A DNA stretch of 64,000 bases from Porphyromonas sp. oral taxon 278 str. W7784 (lineage in GTDB: Bacteria > Bacteroidota > Bacteroidia > Bacteroidales > Porphyromonadaceae): positions 1-64,000 of the forward strand of contig NZ_KI259228.1 in assembly GCF_000467855.2 (NCBI RefSeq), given 5' to 3'. The position numbers were made by a program, and so were the translations under genes. The number at the start of each line of letters is the position of its first letter. Position 1 is the first letter of the stretch. The notes beneath the pieces were generated by a model. That model made no database searches, had not been told where the DNA came from, and worked only from the letters and a program-made list of their open reading frames with translations. This document shows positions 18,005 through 26,135 of the stretch, piece after piece.

Positions 18005-18054
18005 AGCAGAGAGCCTGCACCTAGTACACGCATACTAGGTGCAGGCTCTCTGCT
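18005..18054. terminator. Bidirectional terminator between dut and folD
   Basis: A perfect 22-bp stem (18005-18026 with 18033-18054) with a 6-nt loop lies between convergent dut and folD. It can act on both transcripts. Confidence 0.88.
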
Positions 18055-18074
18055 ATTATCGGGATGGGGGCGAA

Positions 18075-18968
18075 CTAAGCCTCTTGAAGCTTCGCTGCCT
18101 GAAGGGTATTCAGCATGAGTGATATGATCGTCATCGGGCCGACACCACCAGGGACGGGCGTGATGTACGAGCTACGAGGAGCGACTTCGTCGAAGGCGAC
18201 GTCTCCCGTGAGCTTAAACCCGCTCTTGCGTGAAGCATCAGGTACGCGCGTCGTACCTACGTCGATGATGACAGCTCCAGGACGCACCATATCCCCCTTC
18301 AAGAATTCAGGGACGCCAAGAGCTGCGATGATGATATCCGCCTGCAGACAGAGCTCCTTGATATTCGTGGTACGGCTATGGCATACCGTGACGGTGCAGT
18401 CACCAGGATAGCCCTTATGAAGGAGAAGTTGCGCCATGGGCTTCCCTACGATATTGCTACGCCCGAGGACGACGCAGTGCTTGCCACGTGTCTCGATCTT
18501 ATATCGGCTCAGTAGCTCCATGATCCCCTGAGGAGTCGCCGAGACAAAGCAGGGAAGACCGATGCTCATTCGCCCGACATTGATCGGGTGGAAGCCGTCC
18601 ACGTCCTTCTTAGGATCAACTGCTTCGATGATCTTCTGCTCATCGATATGCTTAGGTAGGGGGAGCTGTACAATGAAGCCATGGACTTCGGGGTCTTCAT
18701 TGAGGCGGTGGATCTCCTGAAGGAGGCGCTCCTCGGTCACATCATCCTCGAAGCGGACCAACGTAGATCGGAAGCCTACCTCAGCGCAGGTCTTGATCTT
18801 GGAGGCCACATAGGTCTCACTGCCTCCATCATGCCCGACAAGGATGGCCACTAGGTGCGGAGCTGGCTTACCTGCAGCCACACGAGCAGCGACCTCTGCT
18901 GCGATCTCGGTCTTGATCTGTGCGGAGGTTGCCTTCCCGTCAAGGAGCTTGTAGTTCTGTTCTTCCAT
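18075..18968 (-). CDS. folD: Bifunctional methylenetetrahydrofolate dehydrogenase / cyclohydrolase
   Basis: 297 residues; interconverts 5,10-methylene-THF and 10-formyl-THF for one-carbon supply. Signatures are [14 protein letters not shown] (catalytic Lys), [11 protein letters not shown], the Rossmann [14 protein letters not shown] and [11 protein letters not shown]. Complete length. It has its own TATCTTTG promoter and converges with dut. Functionally it connects with gcvH and purE nearby through folate one-carbon metabolism. Confidence 0.96.
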   Translation of the reverse strand: MEEQNYKLLDGKATSAQIKTEIAAEVAARVAAGKPAPHLVAILVGHDGGSETYVASKIKTCAEVGFRSTLVRFEDDVTEERLLQEIHRLNEDPEVHGFIVQLPLPKHIDEQKIIEAVDPKKDVDGFHPINVGRMSIGLPCFVSATPQGIMELLSRYKIETRGKHCVVLGRSNIVGKPMAQLLLHKGYPGDCTVTVCHSRTTNIKELCLQADIIIAALGVPEFLKGDMVRPGAVIIDVGTTRVPDASRKSGFKLTGDVAFDEVAPRSSYITPVPGGVGPMTIISLMLNTLQAAKLQEA

Positions 18969-19023
18969 CGTGTTGTGTAGTGTTATTAGGACTAATCGTA
19001 TCGTCCGTGTGTGAAACGATATC

Positions 19024-19031
19024 CAAAGATA
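19024..19031 (-). promoter_or_regulatory. -7 promoter element for folD
   Basis: The minus strand reads TATCTTTG, 55 nt upstream of the folD start. It is an exact TAnnTTTG match. Confidence 0.65.
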
Positions 19032-19145
19032 GAGAAAGCCCTATACATAGCCATAGGAGAGCGAAAGTAGTAAACTAAGAGCTGATTACTATAGAGCACC
19101 AAAGGGATATAAGGCAGATCCAATATAGTTATCCTGATAAAGCGA

Positions 19146-19181
19146 AGTGGCTAGAGCATCCCGATGGATACTCTAGCCACT
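19146..19181 (-). terminator. Terminator of the 2-oxoacid dehydrogenase operon
   Basis: An 11-bp stem (AGTGGCTAGAG with CTCTAGCCACT) starts about 55 nt past the lpdA stop. On the minus strand it is followed by TCGCTTTAT. Confidence 0.7.
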
Positions 19182-19236
19182 CATCTAGGGGTGAGAAGAC
19201 TCAATAGACTCCTCTTAATATAGGGGATGCTAGTCC

Positions 19237-20958
19237 TTACTTCTTCTTAGCGGGAAGGTGGATAGCAAGACCGAGGGCATCACCGATAGCTTCGTAGAGC
19301 GCTTCGGAATAGGTGGGGTGACCGTAGATCGTAGCGATCACTTCCTCTGCCGTAGCCTCCATCTCCATGATCAGCGAAGCCTGGCTGATCATTTCTGCAG
19401 CCATAGCACCGATGATATGGATACCGAGGATCTCACCATACTTATTGTCGAGGATGACCTTGACGAAGCCCTGCGTTTCACCAGAAGCAAGTGCACGGCC
19501 GTTAGCTACGAAGGGGAACTTACCGACACGGATATCTCCGTACTTCTCACGAGCCTGATCTTCGGTGAGACCTACGGTAGCTACCTCAGGACGAGTATAG
19601 ACGACCGAAGGAGCAGAGAGCATCTTGAGAGCACGTTCGTTGCCCTGCAGTGCATTCTCAGCTGCTACTTCACCCATGCGGAAGGCCGTATGAGCAAGCA
19701 TCTTCAGACCATTGACGTCACCAGGAGCATAGATGCCCTTGACGCTGGTCTCCATGTACTTGTCGACCTTGATGCGACCACGCTCGATTTCGAATTCGAT
19801 CTCACCGACGCCTTCGAGATCAGGCACACGACCGATCGAGAGAAGAGCCTTCTCACCTTCGATGACACGGCCATCCTTGAGGACTGCAGCGAGCTTGCCT
19901 GAGCGGTCTTCGATCTTCTCAATAGCTGCACCTGTGAGGATGGTAATACCACGCTTCTCGAGTTCTGAGCGAAGAGTCTGAGAGACTTCCTTGTCAAGAG
20001 CAGGGATGATGTAGTCAGCCATCTCGATGATTGTGACCTTAGTACCAAGCGATACCAGAGCTTCGGCCATCTCGACACCGATGACACCACCGCCGATGAC
20101 GACGAGGCTCTCGGGGCGCTCCTGCAGGCTGAGGATATCATCGCTGGTCAGTACGGCAGGATGCTCGATACCAGGGATAGGTAGGCGACCGACCTTGGAG
20201 CCACCAGCGAGGATGATCTTGTCGGCCTTGATGATGTCCTTGCCATCGACTACGACGTCCTTATCTCGGTTGATCTTACCGACACCACGGAAGACTTCGA
20301 CACCATTGCTCTTGAGTAGCGAGTAGACACCACCGGTGAGCTTCTTGACGACGCTGTCCTTGTAGCTGACGAGCTTCTTCATATCTACAGAGAAGCTTAT
20401 ATCTGCGAAGTTGATCCCGCGAGCAGCAGCCTGCTCTACCCCGTCGATGATCTCTGCGTTGCGGAGGAATGTCTTGGTAGGGATACAGCCCTTATTGAGG
20501 CAAGTACCACCGAATTCAGCCTTCTCGACGATAGCTACCTTAGCACCGAGCTGAGCAGCACGGATAGCTGCTACATACCCAGCAGGTCCACCACCGATGA
20601 CGCAGAGGTGATAGGAGCCGTCGAGATGGATCAATGGCTTAGCAGCACCTTCGTGCTTGGGGCCGTCCTGCTTCTCAGGGATGATCTCATCCTTCGTACG
20701 GACGGTCTCGAGGCTTTCACCAGGTTCGCCGATGTAGCCGATGACTTCGGCGATGGGTACTGTCTCGCCAGCCTGGTGTGTGATCTTAAGCAGGACGCCT
20801 GAAGCTTCAGCTTCGAGCTCCATACTCGTCTTGTCCGTCATGATCTCAAGGAGGACTTCACCAGCCTGTACGGGGTCACCCTCGTTCTTACGCCAGCTGA
20901 CGATCTCACCTTCTGTCATGTCTAGGCCCGTTTTGGGCATGATGATCTCTGTTGCCAT
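19237..20958 (-). CDS. lpdA: Dihydrolipoyl dehydrogenase (E3) with N-terminal lipoyl domain
   Basis: 573 residues, about 100 longer than a plain E3. Residues 1-80 are a complete lipoyl domain with the lipoylated Lys43 in MTDKTSME. A short charged linker follows, then the FAD/NAD flavoprotein: GGGPAGYVAA, redox pair Cys153/Cys158 in GGTCLNKGCIPTK, NAD motif GGGVIGVEMAE and C-terminal HPTYSEALYEA with the catalytic His. It re-oxidises dihydrolipoamide for the complex encoded upstream. Because the E2 gene here lacks a lipoyl domain, this domain is probably the swinging arm for the whole complex. Last gene of the operon. Confidence 0.94.
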   Translation of the reverse strand: MATEIIMPKTGLDMTEGEIVSWRKNEGDPVQAGEVLLEIMTDKTSMELEAEASGVLLKITHQAGETVPIAEVIGYIGEPGESLETVRTKDEIIPEKQDGPKHEGAAKPLIHLDGSYHLCVIGGGPAGYVAAIRAAQLGAKVAIVEKAEFGGTCLNKGCIPTKTFLRNAEIIDGVEQAAARGINFADISFSVDMKKLVSYKDSVVKKLTGGVYSLLKSNGVEVFRGVGKINRDKDVVVDGKDIIKADKIILAGGSKVGRLPIPGIEHPAVLTSDDILSLQERPESLVVIGGGVIGVEMAEALVSLGTKVTIIEMADYIIPALDKEVSQTLRSELEKRGITILTGAAIEKIEDRSGKLAAVLKDGRVIEGEKALLSIGRVPDLEGVGEIEFEIERGRIKVDKYMETSVKGIYAPGDVNGLKMLAHTAFRMGEVAAENALQGNERALKMLSAPSVVYTRPEVATVGLTEDQAREKYGDIRVGKFPFVANGRALASGETQGFVKVILDNKYGEILGIHIIGAMAAEMISQASLIMEMEATAEEVIATIYGHPTYSEALYEAIGDALGLAIHLPAKKK

Positions 20959-20997
20959 ATCTATATAGGATATCTTTTGTGTTTCGTATGAGGTGGA

Positions 20998-22113
20998 TTA
21001 AACGAGGAGTGGTAGTGGCGACTCCAGGGTAGCCTTGAGCTCCTGCATGAACTTGGCAGCGGCAAGGCCGTTGATGACGCGGTGGTCGGAGGTCAAGCTC
21101 ATCTTCATGATAGGGCGGATGACGACTTCGCCATTGCGTACGACGGGCATCTCCTTCGTACCAGCGATGGAGAGGATAGCGGAGTTAGGCTGATTGATGA
21201 TCGAAGTGAAGGACTCGACACCATACATACCAAGGTTGGAGATGGTGAAGGTGCTCCCCTCCTGATCCGCAGGCGTGAGCTTCTTGCCGACAGCACGCTC
21301 GGTGATGTCCTTGAGGCGAAGCATCAGGTCTACCAGTCCGAGCTTCTCAGCTCCATGGACAACAGGTACCAGAAGGCCTTCGTCCATACCGACAGCCATA
21401 GCAAAGTTCACATAGTTGTGAAGCTCGATCTGTGAGCCATCAGCTGAAAGGGTGGCGTTGATATAGGGATGATTCATCAGCGTACGCACGACAGCGATGG
21501 AGATGATATCGGTGACGGTGAGCTTCTTGCCCGTCTTCTCCTTGATGGGTTCAAGGAGCTGCTTACGGAGCTTAGTAGCTTCGTACATGTCGACTTCGTA
21601 GTTCAGGACGAAGGTTGGTGCTGAGAAGTAGCTATCGGCCATACGCTTGGCGATGACACGACGCATCATATTCATAGGCACGATCTCGATATCGCCCTTA
21701 GGAGCAGCGGTTGCTGCGGGAGCTGCTGGCGATGAGGCAGGAGCAGAAGCCTTCGCAGCGGCAGAGCCAGCTGCAGGAGCTGAAGCTACAGCACCATCGG
21801 TATCCGTGAATGGATCGATGATGTCCTCGAGGTTAGGATAGTAGCGACCGCCCAGAGCTTTCGCTACGTCGGCACGTGTGATCTTGCCACGGAAGCCGGA
21901 TCCCTGGATAGAAGACGTGTCGAGACCAAAGGCGTCGGCGATCTTCTTTGCCAAAGGAGTGATACCACCAGCCTTCTCGTAGCTGAACTCAGCCACATCC
22001 TCTGCATGGATACGTCCCTTATAGCCCGATCCAGCGATCGCATTGAGGTCGACCCCCATGCGCTGAGCTAGAGAACGAGCCGCAGGTGTGGCTCTTAGTT
22101 TATCATTTCCCAT
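20998..22113 (-). CDS. 2-oxoacid dehydrogenase E2 acyltransferase without lipoyl domain
   Basis: 371 residues. Two peripheral-subunit-binding domains stand in tandem: about 6-40 (RATPAARSLAQRMGVD, GYKGRIHAEDV) and about 50-88 (ITPLAKKIADAFGLD, GFRGKITRADV). An Ala/Pro-rich linker (about 105-138) and the catalytic domain follow. No N-terminal lipoyl domain is present, and the 87-nt gap upstream has no room for one. The active-site signature reads DHRVING (His about 344), with Asn in place of the usual Asp of HxxxDG. It transfers the acyl group from lipoamide to CoA and forms the core of the complex. Most likely a pyruvate dehydrogenase E2. Confidence 0.9.
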   Translation of the reverse strand: MGNDKLRATPAARSLAQRMGVDLNAIAGSGYKGRIHAEDVAEFSYEKAGGITPLAKKIADAFGLDTSSIQGSGFRGKITRADVAKALGGRYYPNLEDIIDPFTDTDGAVASAPAAGSAAAKASAPASSPAAPAATAAPKGDIEIVPMNMMRRVIAKRMADSYFSAPTFVLNYEVDMYEATKLRKQLLEPIKEKTGKKLTVTDIISIAVVRTLMNHPYINATLSADGSQIELHNYVNFAMAVGMDEGLLVPVVHGAEKLGLVDLMLRLKDITERAVGKKLTPADQEGSTFTISNLGMYGVESFTSIINQPNSAILSIAGTKEMPVVRNGEVVIRPIMKMSLTSDHRVINGLAAAKFMQELKATLESPLPLLV

Positions 22114-22131
22114 ATTTAGATTATTCTTATG

Positions 22132-22173
22132 GCGTATAGCCCTCTCCAGCGAATCAGTGGGAGGGCTATACGC
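22132..22173 (-). promoter_or_regulatory. Intercistronic hairpin between E1beta and E2 genes
   Basis: A 13-bp perfect stem (GCGTATAGCCCTC with GAGGGCTATACGC) and a 16-nt loop fill half of the 87-nt gap between two genes of one operon. It has no T tract. It may partially terminate, or protect the 3' end of the E1 message, and so set subunit ratios (inference). Confidence 0.6.
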
Positions 22174-22200
22174 ATGAGTAGTGTCACTTGTGTGCGGGGA

Positions 22201-23205
22201 CTAGCGCTTGTTGTAGAGGCGCTCTATGTACTCTAGGATGCGGTCGACATCAGGTAGCATAGCGATCTCGAGCGAGCGGTTGTAAGGCGTAGGAATATCC
22301 TCGGCAGCCAGGCGCAGGATACGGCTATCAAGGTAGTCGAATGCATCGCTCTCTGTGATCGTCGCAGCGATCTCTCCGAGGAAACCACCCGTCTTGTGAG
22401 CGTCGTTTACTAGGAGTACACGACCCGTCTTCTTCACAGAATTGATGATCGCTTCCTTGTCCAGAGGCATCAGAGTCATCAGGTCGACGACTTCGACTTC
22501 GATACCCTTCTCGAGTGCCTTGTCGGCAGCCTTTAGGACACGCTCCAGCATACGGCCGTAGGTGACGACAGTCACGTCCTTACCGGTACGCTTGAGATCA
22601 GCCTTACCAAGAGGTAGGACGAAGTCAGGAGAAGTAGGAACTTCACCCTTCATATTGTACTGAGCCTTGTACTCGAGGAAGATCACAGGGTTATTGTCAC
22701 GGATAGCAGCCTTGAGGATACCCTTGACGTCAGCAGGAGTACCTGGAGCTACGACCTTGAGACCAGGGATGTGGCAGAACCATGCTTCCAAGCTCTGTGA
22801 GTGCTGAGCTGCAGAGCAGAGCCCCGAACCAGCAGCACAGCGGAAGACTACGGGCACAGAACCCTTACCGCCGTACATATAGCGGGTCTTAGCTGCCTGA
22901 TTGACGATGTTGTCCATCATATAGACGATGAAGTCCATGAAGGTCACGTCGACGATAGGACGCATACCCGTCAGAGCAGCACCGACAGCACAGCCCGAGA
23001 TGGCATTCTCAGAGATAGGGGTATCACGTACACGTTCGCTCCCGAACTCCTCAAGCATACCGACGGAAGTACCGAAGTCACCTCCATAGACACCGACATC
23101 TTCACCGATGAGGAATACATTCTCATCCCGACGCATCTCTTCGCTCATCGCTTCGATGATCGCATCGCGTACGGACATCACCTTTGTTTCTTGTCCTTCT
23201 ATCAT
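22201..23205 (-). CDS. 2-oxoacid dehydrogenase E1 beta subunit
   Basis: 334 residues, transketolase-like pyrimidine-binding and C-terminal domains. It shows LIGEDVGVYGG, RVRDTPISENAISGCAVGAALTG-type sequence in two adjoining parts, FMDFI and the C-terminal RILRLAAEDIPTPYN. With the alpha subunit (42 nt upstream) it forms the TPP-dependent E1 that decarboxylates the 2-oxoacid. Similarity in layout to acetoin and pyruvate dehydrogenases leaves the exact substrate open; pyruvate is most likely in this metabolic setting. Confidence 0.93.
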   Translation of the reverse strand: MIEGQETKVMSVRDAIIEAMSEEMRRDENVFLIGEDVGVYGGDFGTSVGMLEEFGSERVRDTPISENAISGCAVGAALTGMRPIVDVTFMDFIVYMMDNIVNQAAKTRYMYGGKGSVPVVFRCAAGSGLCSAAQHSQSLEAWFCHIPGLKVVAPGTPADVKGILKAAIRDNNPVIFLEYKAQYNMKGEVPTSPDFVLPLGKADLKRTGKDVTVVTYGRMLERVLKAADKALEKGIEVEVVDLMTLMPLDKEAIINSVKKTGRVLLVNDAHKTGGFLGEIAATITESDAFDYLDSRILRLAAEDIPTPYNRSLEIAMLPDVDRILEYIERLYNKR

Positions 23206-23247
23206 AATAGTCTATTCGTTTAATAGGGTTAGTGAAGACCGAATAGC

Positions 23248-24216
23248 TTATTCGGTGAAGATATCTTCGAAGGCAGATTCGGGAGAGGGTTCAGGACCCT
23301 TGCGTCCGTACTCTACAGCAGCTTCGACATCTGCGTGGCTTGCAGCCTCGATAGCATCAAGCTCTTCGGCCTTGGCCAGCTTCTTCTCGATCAGGTAATT
23401 ACGGAACCTGAGGATGGGGTCCTTCTTCTTCCACTCGTCTACTTCTTCCTTTGTGCGGTACTTACCTGGGTCAGAAGTGGAGTGACCGAACCAGCGATAG
23501 GAGATAGCTTCTACGAGTACGGGCCCCTTGCCAGCACGTACATCCTTGATCACCTTGTCCATCGTCTCACGTACAGCTAGCAGATCATTGCCGTCCTCGA
23601 TGAAGACTCCGGGGACGCCATAGGCTGCAGCACGCTCATAGACATGCTTGGGGCGCATGACGGAGCTAATAGGAGTAGAGATCCCGTAGCCGTTGTTGAT
23701 ACAGTAGAAGATCACCGGGAGATTCCAGATAGCAGCCATATTGAGCGTCTCGTGGAAGGTACCTTCATTGGTAGCTCCATCACCGAAGCAGCAGACTACG
23801 ATCTTACCTGTGTTTTTCATCTTTTGAGTGAGGGCTGCACCGATAGCGACACCCATACCACCACCGACGATCCCGTTGGCACCGAGGTTACCAGCATCTA
23901 CGTCAGCGATGTGCATTGAGCCACCCTTACCCTTGCAGACACCATTGGCCTTACCCATGATCTCGGCCATCATCCCATTGAGGTCGATGCCCATAGCGAT
24001 ACTCTGGCCGTGGCCACGGTGATTGGAAGTGATGAAGTCTCCCTTCTCGAGACCAGAGATAGCCCCGACGTTGGCAGCTTCCTCTCCCACGGAGAAGTGC
24101 GTCATACCTGGGACTTCCCCACGGCGCACGAGCTGATTGACCTTGTTGTCGAAGTTGCGGATGTCCTCCATCTTGCGGTACATCTCTAGCAAGTCTTCTT
24201 TCTTGAGTTTAGCCAT
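23248..24216 (-). CDS. 2-oxoacid dehydrogenase E1 alpha subunit
   Basis: 322 residues. The TPP-binding motif GDGATNEGTFHETLN ending in NNGYGIS is intact, as is the phosphorylation-loop-like region YRWFGHSTSDPGKYR. First gene of the leftward E1alpha-E1beta-E2-E3 operon. Makes acyl-lipoamide from pyruvate or a related 2-oxoacid with its beta partner. A -7 element about 190 nt upstream implies a long leader of roughly 185 nt. Confidence 0.93.
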   Translation of the reverse strand: MAKLKKEDLLEMYRKMEDIRNFDNKVNQLVRRGEVPGMTHFSVGEEAANVGAISGLEKGDFITSNHRGHGQSIAMGIDLNGMMAEIMGKANGVCKGKGGSMHIADVDAGNLGANGIVGGGMGVAIGAALTQKMKNTGKIVVCCFGDGATNEGTFHETLNMAAIWNLPVIFYCINNGYGISTPISSVMRPKHVYERAAAYGVPGVFIEDGNDLLAVRETMDKVIKDVRAGKGPVLVEAISYRWFGHSTSDPGKYRTKEEVDEWKKKDPILRFRNYLIEKKLAKAEELDAIEAASHADVEAAVEYGRKGPEPSPESAFEDIFTE

Positions 24217-24407
24217 AACTGCATTCTATATTAGGTACTTATGTAATCTTCCTTCCTCCGAACCGAAGGGGCGTCTACCCTACCTCATTACGAAGGGGAG
24301 GACCGCCCTATCTTCTCGTTCTGGTCGGTGGCAAACAGGGAGAGCAGAATACCCTTAATAATGGAAAATAATCTGTATTAACACCCTTTATTGCAACACT
24401 GACTACG

Positions 24408-24415
24408 CAAAGATA
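24408..24415 (-). promoter_or_regulatory. -7 promoter element for the dehydrogenase operon
   Basis: The minus strand reads TATCTTTG inside an AT-rich stretch, 192 nt upstream of the E1alpha start. The resulting leader has no credible reading frame. No exact -33 TTG is seen at 19-20 nt. Confidence 0.5.
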
Positions 24416-24771
24416 TATATTATATCAAAATACGTCCCCCACAACTACACCTATACCCCATGTAATGGGGCACTCCTAGTGCTTCAGCTGGGGTATTTCC
24501 CCCAAAAACACAGGGGCGAGGGGCGAACTGAGCAAGTCGTTTCAAGGAGAAAATCCTACCCTTCGAATAGGAAACCCTAAGATTATCAAATAGTTCATAT
24601 CCCGATGACTTTACTTAATACCCTCTATCAATACGGGCATCAATATTGTCTATAACGCAGTGGAAATTGAGGGGATTTAGGCTGGAGAATTCCCCTAAAC
24701 AGGTATCGGGAAGACCGAAGAGCCGTAAAGGGCAAATGAATCGCCCATCAAGTCGCCAGAGTTTATGGGTA

Positions 24772-24878
24772 ATGAGGGTAATGCCCTCATCTACTTAGTA
24801 CTAAGGCTATTGAGTAATAAGTGCTAACACCTGAGCATTAGAGCGCCAATGATCTCAAATGAGAATGCTAATGCTCTC
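24772..24878. repeat. Dense inverted-repeat cluster in a 776-bp gap
   Basis: The gap 24217-24992 has no credible gene and is AT-richer than its surroundings. Several dyads crowd here. ATGAGGG/CCCTCAT is centred at 24781, and the palindrome CTTAGTACTAAG spans 24794-24805. TCTCA/TGAGA is at 24853-24864, GAGA/TCTC at 24861-24878, and GAGCATTAG (24833-24841) recurs inverted as CTAATGCTC (24868-24876). No fixed period is evident. It may be a structured RNA, a decayed palindrome array or a binding region. Confidence 0.5.
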
Positions 24879-24927
24879 GAGTGACTAATGTAAGGACTCC
24901 CATAGAAGAAGCCTTCCCCTATACGAG

Positions 24928-24971
24928 CGAGCCCCAAACTCTAGGGGTATGTACCTAGAGCTTGGGGCTCG
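24928..24971 (-). terminator. Terminator after the DUF5606 gene
   Basis: Stem CGAGCCCCAA / TTGGGGCTCG is extended by CTCTAGG / CCTAGAG after single-base offsets. It starts 22 nt past the stop at 24993. Confidence 0.7.
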
Positions 24972-24992
24972 ACTTACCTAAGCGAATTAGGA

Positions 24993-25394
24993 TTATTCTT
25001 CTGTCTCGTCAGCGAAGTTGGTGATACCTGCTTCGAGGAGGATATTGTACCAAGTATAGAGCTTCTTGATGTCTGACGTGTAGACACGATCACGGTCAAA
25101 GTTAGGGATCACCTCACCAAAGGAAGTACGAAGCGCTTCTGCATCCTTGAGCAGGTCTTCAGTGACAGCTACTCCGGCCAGCTTCTCATGCAGACGGGTG
25201 AGCACCTCTGAGAGAGGGATGTCTTCACCATCGGTGAACATAGAGATATCTGATAGGGCCACGACGCGATCCTTAGGCAGGATGGGCATGCGCTTCTTCG
25301 TCTGAAGGGATTCGACGATGAGGTTATTCTTCCCCGAGGAGAGGAGGCGATAGAGTCCAGGCTTACCTGAAACTGAGAGAATGGTATGCAACAT
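24993..25394 (-). CDS. DUF5606 family protein
   Basis: 133 residues from MLHTILSVSGKPGLYRLLS at 25394. A longer frame reaching 25445 would include its own promoter and is rejected. It matches the Bacteroidetes DUF5606 family: an N-terminal SH3-like part (GKNNLIVESLQTKKRMP, RVVALSDISMFT) and a helical C-terminus with FDRDRVYTSDIKKLYTWYN. Cytoplasmic, function unknown. It has its own promoter and terminator, so is a monocistronic unit. Confidence 0.78.
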   Translation of the reverse strand: MLHTILSVSGKPGLYRLLSSGKNNLIVESLQTKKRMPILPKDRVVALSDISMFTDGEDIPLSEVLTRLHEKLAGVAVTEDLLKDAEALRTSFGEVIPNFDRDRVYTSDIKKLYTWYNILLEAGITNFADETEE

Positions 25395-25442
25395 AATGAT
25401 ACTGATAGTTCGATGGATCTCCAGAGAGCTCCGTTGTGGATG

Positions 25443-25450
25443 CAAAAGTA
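25443..25450 (-). promoter_or_regulatory. -7 promoter element for DUF5606 gene
   Basis: The minus strand reads TACTTTTG, 48 nt upstream of the chosen start at 25394. Its position supports the shorter start. Confidence 0.55.
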
Positions 25451-25484
25451 GGGATATTTGGGAGAATAGACTCCGTAAAGCGGG

Positions 25485-26135
25485 TCAGAGGGGAAGTGCA
25501 GCCAGTAGGCGATCGATCTGAGGAGCGAGGGGATGAGCATCGTCATTGTAGAGGATATAGTCTGCACGATCTATAAGTTCCTCCTCGGCCATCTGGTGCT
25601 GAATACGTGCTCGCACTGACTCTTCACTAGCTCCATCACGGAGCATAGCTCGGGTGAGGCGCACCGACTCCTCGGCCACTACCGCTACGACTAAGTCGAC
25701 ATACTCATCCAGCCCAGCACCAAGGAGCAAAGCACTCTCCAGCGCACAGAGGCGAAGGCCTGACTCCACCAGTTCACTACGCCAGCGACAGAAGTCTCTA
25801 CGTACGGCAGGGTGGACGAGCTTATTCACTTCCTCCAGGAGGGCACGATCAGCGAAGATCAGCGAGGCCAAGTAGGCACGATCTAGATGCCCCTCTGTAG
25901 AATAGATCTCCTTACCACAAAGCCTTATCATGGATTCGCGTAGCTCCTCGTCCTCATCATAGAGGGCCTTCGCTCTCTGGTCGGTAGCGTAGACTGGGAT
26001 GTGGCGCTCCTGGAGCATACGAGCCACATAGCTCTTGCCCGCACCTATACCACCCGTTAGGCCGATAGTATAGATACCTTCTGAAAAGAATGCGGAGAGC
26101 GAGCTACTTCCTCTCCTCGATGACATACTGCACAT
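25485..26135 (-). CDS. coaE: Dephospho-CoA kinase
   Basis: 216 residues; phosphorylates the 3'-OH of dephospho-CoA, the last step of CoA synthesis. P-loop GLTGGIGAGKS, then VYATDQRAK (Asp of the substrate site), HPAVRRDF and ALLLGAGLDEYVD. The first 20 residues (Ser/Arg-rich) precede the family start, so the exact start is uncertain (26135 or 26126). It overlaps the end of the YbbR-like gene by 32 bp. Confidence 0.92.
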   Translation of the reverse strand: MCSMSSRRGSSSLSAFFSEGIYTIGLTGGIGAGKSYVARMLQERHIPVYATDQRAKALYDEDEELRESMIRLCGKEIYSTEGHLDRAYLASLIFADRALLEEVNKLVHPAVRRDFCRWRSELVESGLRLCALESALLLGAGLDEYVDLVVAVVAEESVRLTRAMLRDGASEESVRARIQHQMAEEELIDRADYILYNDDAHPLAPQIDRLLAALPL

